DNA of 64,000 bases, taken from NCBI RefSeq assembly GCF_019793435.1, contig NZ_JAILYH010000020.1:85108-149107 (forward strand). The letters are read 5' to 3'. A program made the position numbers and the translations under genes. Shown one piece after another: positions 1 through 8,054 of this stretch (positions are counted from its first letter, which is position 1; each line of letters starts with the position of its first letter). The notes under the pieces were generated by a model. It had not been told where the DNA came from, made no database searches, and saw nothing but the letters and a program-made list of their open reading frames with translations. The DNA comes from Rhizobium redzepovicii. Lineage in GTDB: Bacteria > Pseudomonadota > Alphaproteobacteria > Rhizobiales > Rhizobiaceae.

Positions 1-624
1 TTTCGCGGCCATCGTAGCCGCCATGCCAACCGCACCAGCACCGAACACTGCTATTGACGAGCCGGGCTTCGGCTTGAGGCAATTCAGTACCGCGCCAGCA
101 CCGGTCTGAAGCCCGCACCCGAGCGGTCCGATCAACTCGAGTGGAACATCCTTTGCAACCTTCACGGCGTTTCGTTCGCTGGCGATGGCGTAGGTTGCAA
201 ATGACGACTGCTCGAAGAAGCAGCCACTAATCTGTTTCCCGTGAGAATCATGGATCGGGCAGGTGCCATCCGGACGAGTGCCGCGGAAATTGCGACCGAA
301 GAAGTCCTCGCAGTAGAAAGGTGTACCGGAAAGGCACTTTTCGCACTTGCCGCAATAGGCGTAGCTCAAAGCAACGTGATCACCGGGCACAAGATCTTTA
401 ACTGCGCTCCCGACGGCCTCGACGACGCCAGAGCCTTCGTGTCCCAACACAACAGGTTGAGGTACGTCATATCCCTGGTCCCTGACCACCAGGTCGGTAT
501 GACATACCCCCGATGCGACGATGCGGACCAAAATCTCGTCTGCACGAGGTTCCTCAATCCCTATGCACTCCAAGATCAAGGGCTTCGCCTTTTCGCGCGA
601 GACCGCCGCATATGCCTGCTTCAT
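1..624 (-). CDS. Zinc-dependent alcohol dehydrogenase, truncated by window edge
   Basis: Reading the minus strand from an ATG at 624 gives an open frame to the window edge (about 208 residues), so the C-terminal half lies outside. It oxidises an alcohol to an aldehyde with NAD, by family. Visible are the catalytic-zinc site GVCHTD (Cys near residue 41) and GHEG, the structural-zinc group CGKCEKC with a later Cys, and the start of the Rossmann motif FGAGAVG at the edge. The closest relatives by motif are aryl/benzyl-type alcohol dehydrogenases. It is a paralogue of the complete enzyme at 6564-7667. A purine-rich ribosome site precedes the ATG, and a promoter element shared with two neighbouring promoters lies at 676-691. 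Substrate unknown. Confidence 0.88.
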   Translation of the reverse strand, partial: MKQAYAAVSREKAKPLILECIGIEEPRADEILVRIVASGVCHTDLVVRDQGYDVPQPVVLGHEGSGVVEAVGSAVKDLVPGDHVALSYAYCGKCEKCLSGTPFYCEDFFGRNFRGTRPDGTCPIHDSHGKQISGCFFEQSSFATYAIASERNAVKVAKDVPLELIGPLGCGLQTGAGAVLNCLKPKPGSSIAVFGAGAVGMAATMAAK

Positions 625-675
625 GTAACTGTTCCTCCAAGGCTCACAACGCAATTCGCGCGAACGTACTCATCG

Positions 676-691
676 TCAGACAATCAGTCAA
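676..691 (-). promoter_or_regulatory. Shared operator/-35 element, copy A (alcohol dehydrogenase promoter)
   Basis: On the minus strand this reads TTGACTGATTGTCTGA. It matches 14 of 16 positions of the consensus TTGACNGATTGTCNGA also found before the mutase-like gene and the sugar ABC operon. The TTGAC end is a plausible -35 box, and the 3' part could hold a repressor. It lies about 50 bp upstream of the dehydrogenase start. The rest of 625-988 holds no convincing gene. Confidence 0.5.
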
Positions 692-988
692 TAATTACTC
701 TATTAAATTAGATCAGTTCAACCGGAGCAGGGCTGCATTTTTGCAAAGTCACGAGTGAACGCTGATTTGAAGTGATCAAAGGGTTCCGATGCATGTTCGA
801 AAGGGAGCATGCGTCTTGTCCCGCTTTGGGCTGAAAGATCGGCAGACGAAAATTTAGTAGCAACGTGTGAGGCGAGCCGGATGGCGTCGCTTGCCGACGT
901 CGAGCCGGTTCTGAAGGCTATCGACAGCTTCGAGACACCGGTATTGCCAAGTTCAACCGACTACAAACGATGCTACTGCCAGCCAGGC

Positions 989-1618
989 TTAACAGACAGT
1001 ACCAACCAGGACGTTAGTCTTCTCGATGATCGAGAGGTCCGACGCAATCCGGTATACAGTTGGCGCGGCGGTCGGTGACTCAATAGCGAGCGTATCCTGG
1101 ATCGTGAGGCGTTCGATGCCCTGCTTTAGTGACCTGATCGTATTCCCGTGGGCCACCACAAGAACCGATTTCCCTCTCAACAAGGGGGGGAACGCTTCGC
1201 TTATCAAAAAGGGCAGAACCCTCGCGCTTATGTCCCGTATGCTTTCTCCCCCAGGTGGTGGAGTGCTGTACGAGCGGCGCCAAACCTGGACAACATCCTG
1301 GCCCCACCGCTCACGTGCCACGTTCTTGTTGATGCCGGTGAGCTGTCCGTAGTCGCGTTCGTTCAACTCGGTTCTCCTGATTGGCTCCAGCAGATCGCCG
1401 TTGGTTTCGTTCAAAATCGCTCTGCAAGTGTCGACTGTGCGCAAGAGGGCAGAGCTAAACGCAATATCGAACGAGATGCCGAGGTTCGCGAGCAGTGAGC
1501 CGGCTCGCCTGCTCTCAGACCAGCCCTCCTGTGTGAGCGGCACGTCGCTCGTACCCGTGAACTCCCCGCGCGCGTTCCCTTCGCTTTGGCCATGCCGGAC
1601 AATCACCAGAGTGGACAT
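989..1618 (-). CDS. Phosphoglycerate mutase family protein (2,3-BPG-dependent type)
   Basis: A 209-residue histidine phosphatase superfamily protein, starting with ATG at 1618. The phosphohistidine motif RHGQSEGN is at residues 8-15, a Glu-containing LNERDYGQLTG near 84-94, and the second catalytic His in AHGNT near 155. This arrangement is that of cofactor-dependent phosphoglycerate mutase (GpmA), although the protein is somewhat shorter than the E. coli enzyme (about 250 residues). It may interconvert 3- and 2-phosphoglycerate or act as a phosphatase on a sugar phosphate. It is divergent from the sugar ABC operon, and both promoters carry the same 16-bp element, which suggests co-regulation and a role in metabolising the imported substrate. 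Substrate is inferred only by family. Confidence 0.85.
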   Translation of the reverse strand: MSTLVIVRHGQSEGNARGEFTGTSDVPLTQEGWSESRRAGSLLANLGISFDIAFSSALLRTVDTCRAILNETNGDLLEPIRRTELNERDYGQLTGINKNVARERWGQDVVQVWRRSYSTPPPGGESIRDISARVLPFLISEAFPPLLRGKSVLVVAHGNTIRSLKQGIERLTIQDTLAIESPTAAPTVYRIASDLSIIEKTNVLVGTVC

Positions 1619-1664
1619 TCATAACCCTCCCATCGATTTAGCGAACACGAATATTGTCGCACTA

Positions 1665-1680
1665 TCGGACAATCCGTCAA
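1665..1680 (-). promoter_or_regulatory. Shared operator/-35 element, copy B (mutase promoter)
   Basis: The minus strand reads TTGACGGATTGTCCGA, followed 17 bases later by ACAATA, a plausible -10 box. It belongs to the three-copy set at 676-691, 1665-1680 and 1745-1760 and lies about 50 bp upstream of the mutase start. Confidence 0.5.
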
Positions 1681-1744
1681 GTGCGACTATGTGCAAGTGA
1701 AAACAAAACGATGTCGAAAAAACAAACGTCGAAGTTTATATTTA

Positions 1745-1760
1745 TTGACAGATTGTCTGA
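1745..1760 (+). promoter_or_regulatory. Shared operator/-35 element, copy C (sugar ABC operon promoter)
   Basis: The plus strand reads TTGACAGATTGTCTGA, starting with a perfect -35 hexamer TTGACA. Its core GACA-GAT-TGTC is a perfect short palindrome. It lies about 115 bp upstream of the binding-protein start codon and faces copy B across the divergent intergenic region. The coincidence of -35 box and palindrome suggests a repressor site. The cognate regulator is not evident nearby. Confidence 0.5.
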
Positions 1761-1873
1761 TAGCTCATACCAATGCACTCCGCCGTATTGAGGAGAGTCC
1801 GGCACGGCTTGGGAAGGCAAGGCTCTCGCCTTAACAGACAATGCCGCCCAGAGCGGCCGGAGGAGGAATTTTC

Positions 1874-2962
1874 ATGAAGAGACGTACATTTCTACAAGCG
1901 AGCGGGGCAATTGCTGTAGCCGGCACGTTCGGAATGCCGGGGATTCTTCGCGCCGACGACGCGATCAGTCTCCTACCTGACACTTGGCCCTCCGAAGGCG
2001 CCAACCCAATTGTCGACGCGGGTAAGTTCAAGAAGTCAGGCCCGTGGAAGATCGGACACAGCCACTACGGCCTCGCTGGTTCAACGCATACCTACCAGAC
2101 GGCGTTTGAAGCCGAATATGAAATAAAAAAGAACAAGGATCGGATCGCTGATTACCAGTTCCGGAGCGCTGATCTCAATGCCTCCAAACAAGTTGCCGAT
2201 ATCGAGGATCTGATCGCCCAGAAGGTCGATGCGATCATCATCGCACCGCTAACCACCGGTTCCGCCGTCGAGGGCATCAAGAAGGCAAAGGCTGCTGGCA
2301 TTCCAACCGTAGTCTATCTCGGACGCGTCGACACCGAGGAGTTTACGGTTCAGGTCCAGGGCGACGACTTCTATTTCGGGCGCGTGATGGCTCAGTTCCT
2401 CGTCGACAAGCTTGGCAACAAGGGCAAGGTATGGGTTCTGCGTGGCGTCGCCGGGCATCCCATCGATGCAGATCGTTATGCAGGCGCCATGGAAGTCTTC
2501 AGCAAGTCTGGACTTCAGATCACGTCGACCCAGCACGGAAGCTGGTCTTATGAGGACTCAAAGAAGATCGCCGAAAGCTTGTATCTCTCCGACCCAGATG
2601 TCGCGGGCATCTGGACCGATGGAGCCAACATGTCTCTTGGCGTTTTGGATGCCTTGCAGGAGGCTGGCGCCTCAACGATCCCGCCAATCACGGGCGAAGC
2701 ACTTAACGGCTGGATGCGTCGTTGGAATGACGAAAAACTTTCCTCGATCGGTCCGATTTGCCCACCCGCTCTGTCTACTGCCGCGCTACGGGCCGCCTTC
2801 GCCTTGCTGGATGGGAAGCCGATTCAGCGTAACTGGACGAACCGCCCCAAGCCGATCACCGACGAGACGCTCTCCCAGTTCTATCGCGCAGATCTCACTG
2901 ATGCGTACTGGGCGCCGACCGAAATGCCGAACGAAAAGCTCCTTGATTATTTCAAGGCTTGA
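1874..2962 (+). CDS. Sugar ABC transporter substrate-binding protein (RbsB-like)
   Basis: Periplasmic ligand-binding protein of the ribose/galactose-binding type (Peripla_BP_4), 362 residues. The start at 1874 is chosen because AGGAGG lies just upstream and the protein then opens with MKRRTFLQAS, a twin-arginine-like signal peptide (RR-x-F-L) ending near ILRADD. The mature part has the DIEDLIAQKVDAIIIAP segment typical of this fold. It should bind a sugar or polyol and deliver it to the two permeases downstream. It is the first gene of an operon running to 9320. A perfect hairpin follows its stop codon. The ligand cannot be told from the sequence. Confidence 0.9.
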   Translation: MKRRTFLQASGAIAVAGTFGMPGILRADDAISLLPDTWPSEGANPIVDAGKFKKSGPWKIGHSHYGLAGSTHTYQTAFEAEYEIKKNKDRIADYQFRSADLNASKQVADIEDLIAQKVDAIIIAPLTTGSAVEGIKKAKAAGIPTVVYLGRVDTEEFTVQVQGDDFYFGRVMAQFLVDKLGNKGKVWVLRGVAGHPIDADRYAGAMEVFSKSGLQITSTQHGSWSYEDSKKIAESLYLSDPDVAGIWTDGANMSLGVLDALQEAGASTIPPITGEALNGWMRRWNDEKLSSIGPICPPALSTAALRAAFALLDGKPIQRNWTNRPKPITDETLSQFYRADLTDAYWAPTEMPNEKLLDYFKA

Positions 2963-2968
2963 TGAACT

Positions 2969-2992
2969 ACGGGCACGATCACTCGTGCCCGT
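2969..2992 (+). promoter_or_regulatory. Intra-operon stem-loop after the binding-protein gene
   Basis: ACGGGCACGA and TCGTGCCCGT form a perfect 10-bp stem with the 4-base loop TCAC, six bases after the stop codon. No T-run follows, so it is probably not a strong terminator. In many binding-protein operons such hairpins protect the upstream message from 3' decay and raise binding protein over permease; that role is inferred here. Confidence 0.7.
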
Positions 2993-3017
2993 ATCCCTGT
3001 CGAAGATGGAAATTCCC

Positions 3018-4547
3018 ATGAGCACGCTTGTCGAGATGGTCGGCATCAACAAATCGTTTGGTTTCACGAAAGTCCTTTCGGACGTTCGCTTTTCCCTGGA
3101 ACGTGGCTCCGTGCACGCTCTGATGGGGGAAAACGGCGCGGGGAAGTCCACCCTGATGCGTATTCTGGCGGGGGTATATCAGCCGGGCGCAGGAAGTGTT
3201 CGGCTCCGCGGGGAGGAAGTCAATTTCCGTTCCCCTAAGGAGGCACGGTTGGCGGGAGTGTCGACGGTGTTTCAGGAGTTTACCCTGATCCCCAATCTCA
3301 CCGTTGCTGAGAACATGTTCCTGGGCCACGAACCTCGTCGCATTGACGGTTCGATCGATAGCGTCGAGGTAGTGAAACGCGCTCGCGCTTTGCTGGCTGA
3401 CGTATTTCCACAGCTCGACGCAACCGCGATCGTCGAGACACTGACTGTCGCGCAGCAGCAGGCAGTAGAGATCGCGAAGGGACTTACGTCGAACGCGGAC
3501 GTATTCATCTTCGACGAGCCAACGGCGGCGTTGAACTCGACCGATGTCGCGCATCTTTTCAAGGTTATCCGCGACCTTAAGGCTCAACATAAGGCTGTCG
3601 TCTACATCTCTCATCGCATGAATGAAGTCTTCGAACTATGCGACACCATCACCGTCATGAAAGATGGCGCTTGGGTAAGGACTGCAAGAGCGCAGGACTT
3701 CAACTTGCAAACGCTGGTAGCGACAATGGTTGGTCGCGAACTTCAGAACTTCTTTCCGCCGCGCTCGCAGGCCACCGGAGCGGCAATGCTGGAGGTTTCG
3801 GACTTGCGCCTCGACGACAGCAGCTCGACAGTCACTTTCGTTGTCAGAAAAGGTGAAATCATCGGGCTGGCAGGGCTCGAAGGACAGGGCCAGCGAGAGA
3901 TAATGCGTGCCATTGTGGGCGTTGAATCGCCAAAGGCCATCGCCGTGTGGCGTGCCGGCCCCGACAACAGCATGCACGTGGTGAATGTAGGGTCAGGGTT
4001 CGCTCGCGCGGTCGCATCAGGAATCGGTTTTATCCCTGAGGACAGGAAGCAGGAAGGGCTGTTCCTGCGCCTGCCTATCTACGACAACATCGCGCTGGGA
4101 AAACAGCTCAATCGGAATATGGCAAGCGTTGCGTGGCGATCGGTGTCGAGGGTCCGCGAGGTGATCAAGTCGTTACGAGTTGCGGCCGCCGATCCCAATG
4201 CGCCCGTAGGTAAACTCTCGGGCGGGAATCAGCAGAAGGTGCTGCTGGGCCGCTGGTTGCTCTCCGGAGTGGACATCCTCGTTATTGAGGAGCCCACGCG
4301 CGGCGTCGACGTCGGTGCAAAGGCAGAGATTTACAGATTGCTGCGGGACTTCAGTGATCGTGGCGGTGCGGTCGTGGTTTCGTCGCGCGAGCACGCTGAG
4401 CTTATAGGGCTCTGCGACAGCATTTTGGTCGTTCATGACAGGAAGATCGTCGGGCAGATGTCCGCAGAGGGGGCGACCGAGGAAAGAATCCTCGAGACTG
4501 CGCTGGGGGCGAGTGCGTCACCGGATCCCCGTGCTGCGGTGCATTGA
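3018..4547 (+). CDS. Sugar ABC transporter ATP-binding protein (RbsA-like, two ABC domains)
   Basis: About 509 residues with two fused nucleotide-binding domains, the usual architecture and length for RbsA/MglA. Domain 1 has Walker A GENGAGKST near residues 37-45 and Walker B VFIFDEPTAAL. Domain 2 has a degenerate Walker A (GLEGQGQRE), a good signature LSGGNQQK and a Walker B-like LVIEEPTRGVDVG with Glu where Asp is common. One degenerate site is normal for this family. It energises uptake through the two permeases. ATG codons at 3006 and 3018 are both possible; 3018 gives MSTLVEMVGINKSF. A longer upstream extension of this frame only overlaps the binding-protein gene. Confidence 0.92.
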   Translation: MSTLVEMVGINKSFGFTKVLSDVRFSLERGSVHALMGENGAGKSTLMRILAGVYQPGAGSVRLRGEEVNFRSPKEARLAGVSTVFQEFTLIPNLTVAENMFLGHEPRRIDGSIDSVEVVKRARALLADVFPQLDATAIVETLTVAQQQAVEIAKGLTSNADVFIFDEPTAALNSTDVAHLFKVIRDLKAQHKAVVYISHRMNEVFELCDTITVMKDGAWVRTARAQDFNLQTLVATMVGRELQNFFPPRSQATGAAMLEVSDLRLDDSSSTVTFVVRKGEIIGLAGLEGQGQREIMRAIVGVESPKAIAVWRAGPDNSMHVVNVGSGFARAVASGIGFIPEDRKQEGLFLRLPIYDNIALGKQLNRNMASVAWRSVSRVREVIKSLRVAAADPNAPVGKLSGGNQQKVLLGRWLLSGVDILVIEEPTRGVDVGAKAEIYRLLRDFSDRGGAVVVSSREHAELIGLCDSILVVHDRKIVGQMSAEGATEERILETALGASASPDPRAAVH

Positions 4548-4559
4548 GGAGGATAACTT

Positions 4560-5501
4560 ATGAATTCATTTGCCAGTCGCCTGAAGCTCCCTTATCGCGC
4601 GGGAGCGATCGGGCTTTCCATTGGAACGCTCCTGGTGATGGTTGTCGCCTCGGTAATATTATTGCCGGACTTCATGGATCCGGAGAATTTGTCTAATCTC
4701 CTGGCGCAATCGACGGTGCTCGTCATCTCGGCTCTCGGTCAGACGTTCGTCATTCTCACTGGCGGCCTCGACGTGTCGGTTGGGTCCGTCATCAGTCTAA
4801 CGACGACGATCATGACGCTTGATCTTCCTGAGATAACCCGCGTGCTTATCTGCATCGCGGTGGCGATGGGGTTCGGAGTAGCGAACGGTTACGGTGTCGC
4901 GCGCCTCAATGTACATCCAATCATCATGACGCTGACAACAATGGGCATCGGCCAAGGTATCGCGTTGATCATTTTGCCAATCCCAGGCGGGCGCGTGCCG
5001 GAGTGGCTTTCCGGCTCGGTAGCCGGATCCATCGGCCCCGTACCTAACTCATTGTTTTGGTTGATCACGGCATCGCTCTTCGCATCCTGGATTCTCTATC
5101 GTCGTCCCTTCGGCCTCTACCTCTTCGCTTCCGGCGGCAATGACTTCAACGCACGGATGAACGGTGTTCCCGTCGAGCGCACCATCATCAAAGCGTATGT
5201 TCTTTCTGCTCTATTCGCATGCGCTGCGGGGATGTTTCTTGCAGGTCGCCTTGCATCGGGTGATCCTAAGGGCGGCGCTTCATTCGGGATTGAGTCTGTA
5301 ACGGCTGCAGCATTGGGTGGGGTCCACCTCGCCGGGGGCATCGGAAGCATTGTGGGAACCGTCGTTGGCGCGGCGATCCTCGGGACAGTGAATAATGTGA
5401 TGAATCTGGCCAACGTCTCTGCATTTCTTCAGTCGGTCGTCAAGGGTGTGTTGCTTCTCGTACTCGTCGTTTCGCAGCGACGCAAAACAATCGGACTTTG
5501 A
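4560..5501 (+). CDS. Sugar ABC transporter permease 1 (RbsC-like)
   Basis: A 313-residue, very hydrophobic inner-membrane protein of the BPD_transp_2 family with roughly eight to ten membrane segments. The conserved motif GGLDVSVGSVISL sits near residues 69-81, and a glycine-rich ALGGVHLAGGIGSIVGTVVG lies near the C terminus. GAGGAGG stands just before the ATG. It forms the transport channel with the second permease. The next gene begins at or just after its stop codon, indicating translational coupling. Confidence 0.9.
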   Translation: MNSFASRLKLPYRAGAIGLSIGTLLVMVVASVILLPDFMDPENLSNLLAQSTVLVISALGQTFVILTGGLDVSVGSVISLTTTIMTLDLPEITRVLICIAVAMGFGVANGYGVARLNVHPIIMTLTTMGIGQGIALIILPIPGGRVPEWLSGSVAGSIGPVPNSLFWLITASLFASWILYRRPFGLYLFASGGNDFNARMNGVPVERTIIKAYVLSALFACAAGMFLAGRLASGDPKGGASFGIESVTAAALGGVHLAGGIGSIVGTVVGAAILGTVNNVMNLANVSAFLQSVVKGVLLLVLVVSQRRKTIGL

Positions 5502-5506
5502 AAGAA

Positions 5507-6505
5507 ATGGACTTCTCGATGACCACATCAGACTCGAAAACTGAAGCACCATCTCGCTCATTGAGGGGTAAGAGCGCCATTTCGTGGATACTCGGGCTAC
5601 CGCCCGCATACTATGTGCTCGCAATCCTGGTTGCGGTTGCTCCAGCAGTGAGCGCCACGCTCATAAATCCCAACTACTGGTTTGTAATCCTCAAGCAGTC
5701 AGCGCCGCTCGGGATCGCGGTGCTCGCCCAGTCGCTTGTCATGCGGGTGCGATCCATCGATCTCTCTGTCAGCGGTATTTTCGCGTTCGCGATTTATCTG
5801 GCCAGCTCGGGCCAGCTCAACAACTATCCACCGCTAATGACCGTCCTCATGCCTGTTGTGATTGGGCTAGCTGTGGGGGGTGTAAACGGAATACTCGTAG
5901 CATACGTGCGCGCTTCTGCCGTTATCTCCACACTAAGTGTTTCGGCCATTCTGATTGGGATCGTCCAATACATGAGCGCCGGCCGCGCGCCCGGTTCAAC
6001 GCCAAGCTGGCTTCGAATACTTACGAGCGGCAATATCCACGGCCTTTCCTATTCCGTGGTCCTGTGGATCGTCATCGCCGCCCTGATTTCTATCGCATTT
6101 CGCTTTCTCATCGTCGGGCGTTACTTCAGGGCCGTCGGCGACAATCCGAGGGCGGCGGAAACTACAGGAATTCCGTTGGCACGTACGATTTTTGTCTCGC
6201 ACACGCTCGCGGGCGCCCTGACAGGCATCGCGGCCCTGGTCCAGGTATCCGCGTTGGCGGTCGGCACCATCAAGCCAGGCTTCGACACCTTCATGAATGC
6301 TCTCGCCGCCACGATCCTCGGCGGTGTGACGTTCGGCGTCGACCGGGGCGGCGTCGCCGGGCCGTTCGTTGCCGTCGTTGCCTTCAGCTTCCTGTTCGCG
6401 ATGCTGACCGTCTTCGGCATCCAGGAGCCGGGCAAGCTTATCGTCCAGGGCGTGATCATTGCATTTGCCGCAATCATCTACGGTGCGCGCGCGGGTCGCG
6501 TCTAG
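5507..6505 (+). CDS. Sugar ABC transporter permease 2 (RbsC-like)
   Basis: A second BPD_transp_2 permease of about 332 residues. It has the IDLSVSGIFAF motif near residue 84 and a C-terminal ILGGVTFGVDRGGVAG loop. The start is uncertain: a TTG at 5498 overlaps the stop of permease 1, while ATG codons at 5507 and 5519 follow. Two different permeases imply a heterodimeric channel, a known variant in rhizobial sugar and polyol importers. Confidence 0.88.
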   Translation: MDFSMTTSDSKTEAPSRSLRGKSAISWILGLPPAYYVLAILVAVAPAVSATLINPNYWFVILKQSAPLGIAVLAQSLVMRVRSIDLSVSGIFAFAIYLASSGQLNNYPPLMTVLMPVVIGLAVGGVNGILVAYVRASAVISTLSVSAILIGIVQYMSAGRAPGSTPSWLRILTSGNIHGLSYSVVLWIVIAALISIAFRFLIVGRYFRAVGDNPRAAETTGIPLARTIFVSHTLAGALTGIAALVQVSALAVGTIKPGFDTFMNALAATILGGVTFGVDRGGVAGPFVAVVAFSFLFAMLTVFGIQEPGKLIVQGVIIAFAAIIYGARAGRV

Positions 6506-6563
6506 TCCGTCGGGCCGATCAAGTCATTCCCGTAGCAATTGCGGGAGAACGCAGGAGAATATA

Positions 6564-7667
6564 ATGGTGAAAATCACTGCGGCTGTCGCCGTGAAGCCAA
6601 AGAGCCCGCTGGAATTCCGTGAACTCGAACTGGCTGACCCCGAAGGCAACGAGATCCTGGTTCGCACGGTTGCGAGCGGGATCTGCCACACGGACTTGCT
6701 GCTTCGCGACGGTATTTTTGGCCCGCCGGCACCGGTGATCCCGGGGCACGAAGGCGTCGGCGTCGTCGAGGCGGTCGGACCAGAAGTTCAGAGCCTCAAA
6801 GTGGGTGATCACGTCGCACTGAGCCAGAGCTCATGCGGATTCTGCGCCGACTGCCGCCGTTCTCACCCAATGAACTGCCAAAACTATACCCAGTACAATC
6901 TTACGGGGCTTCGTCCGAATGGTAAGAAGGCATTGCTCTGCGATGAAGTTGGCATTGGCAGCAATTTCGTGGGCCAGTCGTCCTTTGCGACGCATATCCT
7001 TGCGACTGAAAACAATGCAGCGCTTTTGCCGAAAACAGACCTCGACCTTACCGACGCTGCGCCACTCGGGTGCGGCATGGCAACGGGTGCAGGAACAGTG
7101 ATAAACGCGATGAAGCCGGAAATAGGGTCGACGATAGCCGTTTTCGGCGCAGGTGCTGTCGGCATGGCCGCCGTGATGGCCGCCAAAGTTCGTCGGTGCA
7201 GCAAGATTATCATCATAGATCTGAATCAGCAGAGGCTAGACATGGCCATGGGGCTTGGTGCCACACATGCGATCAACGGCAAAGATCCCGACGTAGTCAA
7301 CCAGATCCATGCGCTGACGGGCGGCGGTGCCGACTTCGCGATCGACGCAGTTGGCATCATTCCGGTTATTCTGAACTCGATCAAGTGCACCCGTGCCGGC
7401 GGGCACGTTGTCTTGCTCGGCCTCGACGCGCTCGGGAACGACATTCCCATCCCCCTCGATCTAATGGTGTTCAATCGCAAGATCCAGGGTGCGATCCTTG
7501 GTGATCAGATTCCACAGCTGTTCATTCCGCAGATGATGGATCTTAATCAGGCTGGGCTTTTCCCCTTCCAAAAATTGATCACCAAGTATCCCTTCGAGAA
7601 GATCAACGAAGCGATCGCGGACGCCGAAGCCGGGCGAGTGATCAAGCCGGTCGTCGTTTTCAATTAG
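6564..7667 (+). CDS. Zinc-dependent alcohol dehydrogenase
   Basis: A complete medium-chain dehydrogenase of 367 residues. Catalytic-zinc ligands are Cys41 (GICHTD), His62-Glu63 (PGHEG) and a later CG in PLGCGM. The structural-zinc cysteines are 91, 94, 97 and 105. The NAD-binding motif FGAGAVG follows. It starts at ATG 6564 after AGGAG. It belongs to the aryl-alcohol/class III-like group, as does the partial enzyme at 1-624. Its position inside the ABC operon, before a small monooxygenase and an NADH dehydrogenase, suggests it oxidises the imported alcohol or a derivative, passing NADH to the respiratory chain. Substrate not determined. Confidence 0.9.
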   Translation: MVKITAAVAVKPKSPLEFRELELADPEGNEILVRTVASGICHTDLLLRDGIFGPPAPVIPGHEGVGVVEAVGPEVQSLKVGDHVALSQSSCGFCADCRRSHPMNCQNYTQYNLTGLRPNGKKALLCDEVGIGSNFVGQSSFATHILATENNAALLPKTDLDLTDAAPLGCGMATGAGTVINAMKPEIGSTIAVFGAGAVGMAAVMAAKVRRCSKIIIIDLNQQRLDMAMGLGATHAINGKDPDVVNQIHALTGGGADFAIDAVGIIPVILNSIKCTRAGGHVVLLGLDALGNDIPIPLDLMVFNRKIQGAILGDQIPQLFIPQMMDLNQAGLFPFQKLITKYPFEKINEAIADAEAGRVIKPVVVFN

Positions 7668-7679
7668 GAGCCAGCGCAA

Positions 7680-7991
7680 ATGACATCGAAGAAGTCAGAG
7701 GAACAGCACCTTGTCGTTGAATTCAAAACCACGTCCCAAAATCGAAATCGCGTAAAAGAACTCCTTCAGGAATTCATTGGACCCGCCCGCGAAGAGTCTG
7801 GTTGTCTCTACTACGACCTCTACCAGCGGTCGGACGATCCGAACACTTTCATCATCTTAGACGGCTGGCAGAATGAGGCGGCTGTCGTTGGCCATGGCGA
7901 ACATCCTAATGTCAAGCGGGTGCTGGAGCCTCTTCTTCCACTGTTGGTGAGTCCACCGTCGATTAATGTAAATACCCGTATCAGCGACTGA
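7680..7991 (+). CDS. Antibiotic biosynthesis monooxygenase (ABM) domain protein, YgiN-like
   Basis: A 103-residue single-domain protein with the dimeric alpha/beta-barrel ABM pattern: LVVEFKTTSQNRNRVKELL at the start, EESGCLYYDLYQRSDDP in the middle, then FIILDGWQNEAAV and a conserved HGEHPNVKRV helix. Relatives include the quinol monooxygenase YgiN and many detoxifying enzymes. It starts 12 bases after the dehydrogenase stop. It may modify a quinone or aromatic intermediate, or serve in aldehyde stress; the exact role is unknown. Confidence 0.82.
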   Translation: MTSKKSEEQHLVVEFKTTSQNRNRVKELLQEFIGPAREESGCLYYDLYQRSDDPNTFIILDGWQNEAAVVGHGEHPNVKRVLEPLLPLLVSPPSINVNTRISD

Positions 7992-8054
7992 TCGGGCGCA
8001 ATGGCCATTTCTACGAGGCGCGCGCCCCGAGCGCGCAGGTTTGAGGGAGACGAA

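Noticed and set aside
241..711. 156-codon plus-strand frame at the left end
   Set aside because: The minus strand encodes an alcohol dehydrogenase with all zinc-site motifs through this stretch.
809..1078. 89-codon plus-strand frame overlapping the end of the mutase gene
   Set aside because: Its second half is antisense to the mutase; the first half has no recognisable similarity.
2412..3017. Long N-terminal extension of the ABC ATPase frame
   Set aside because: It overlaps the substrate-binding gene and has no similarity; the ATPase starts at 3006 or 3018.
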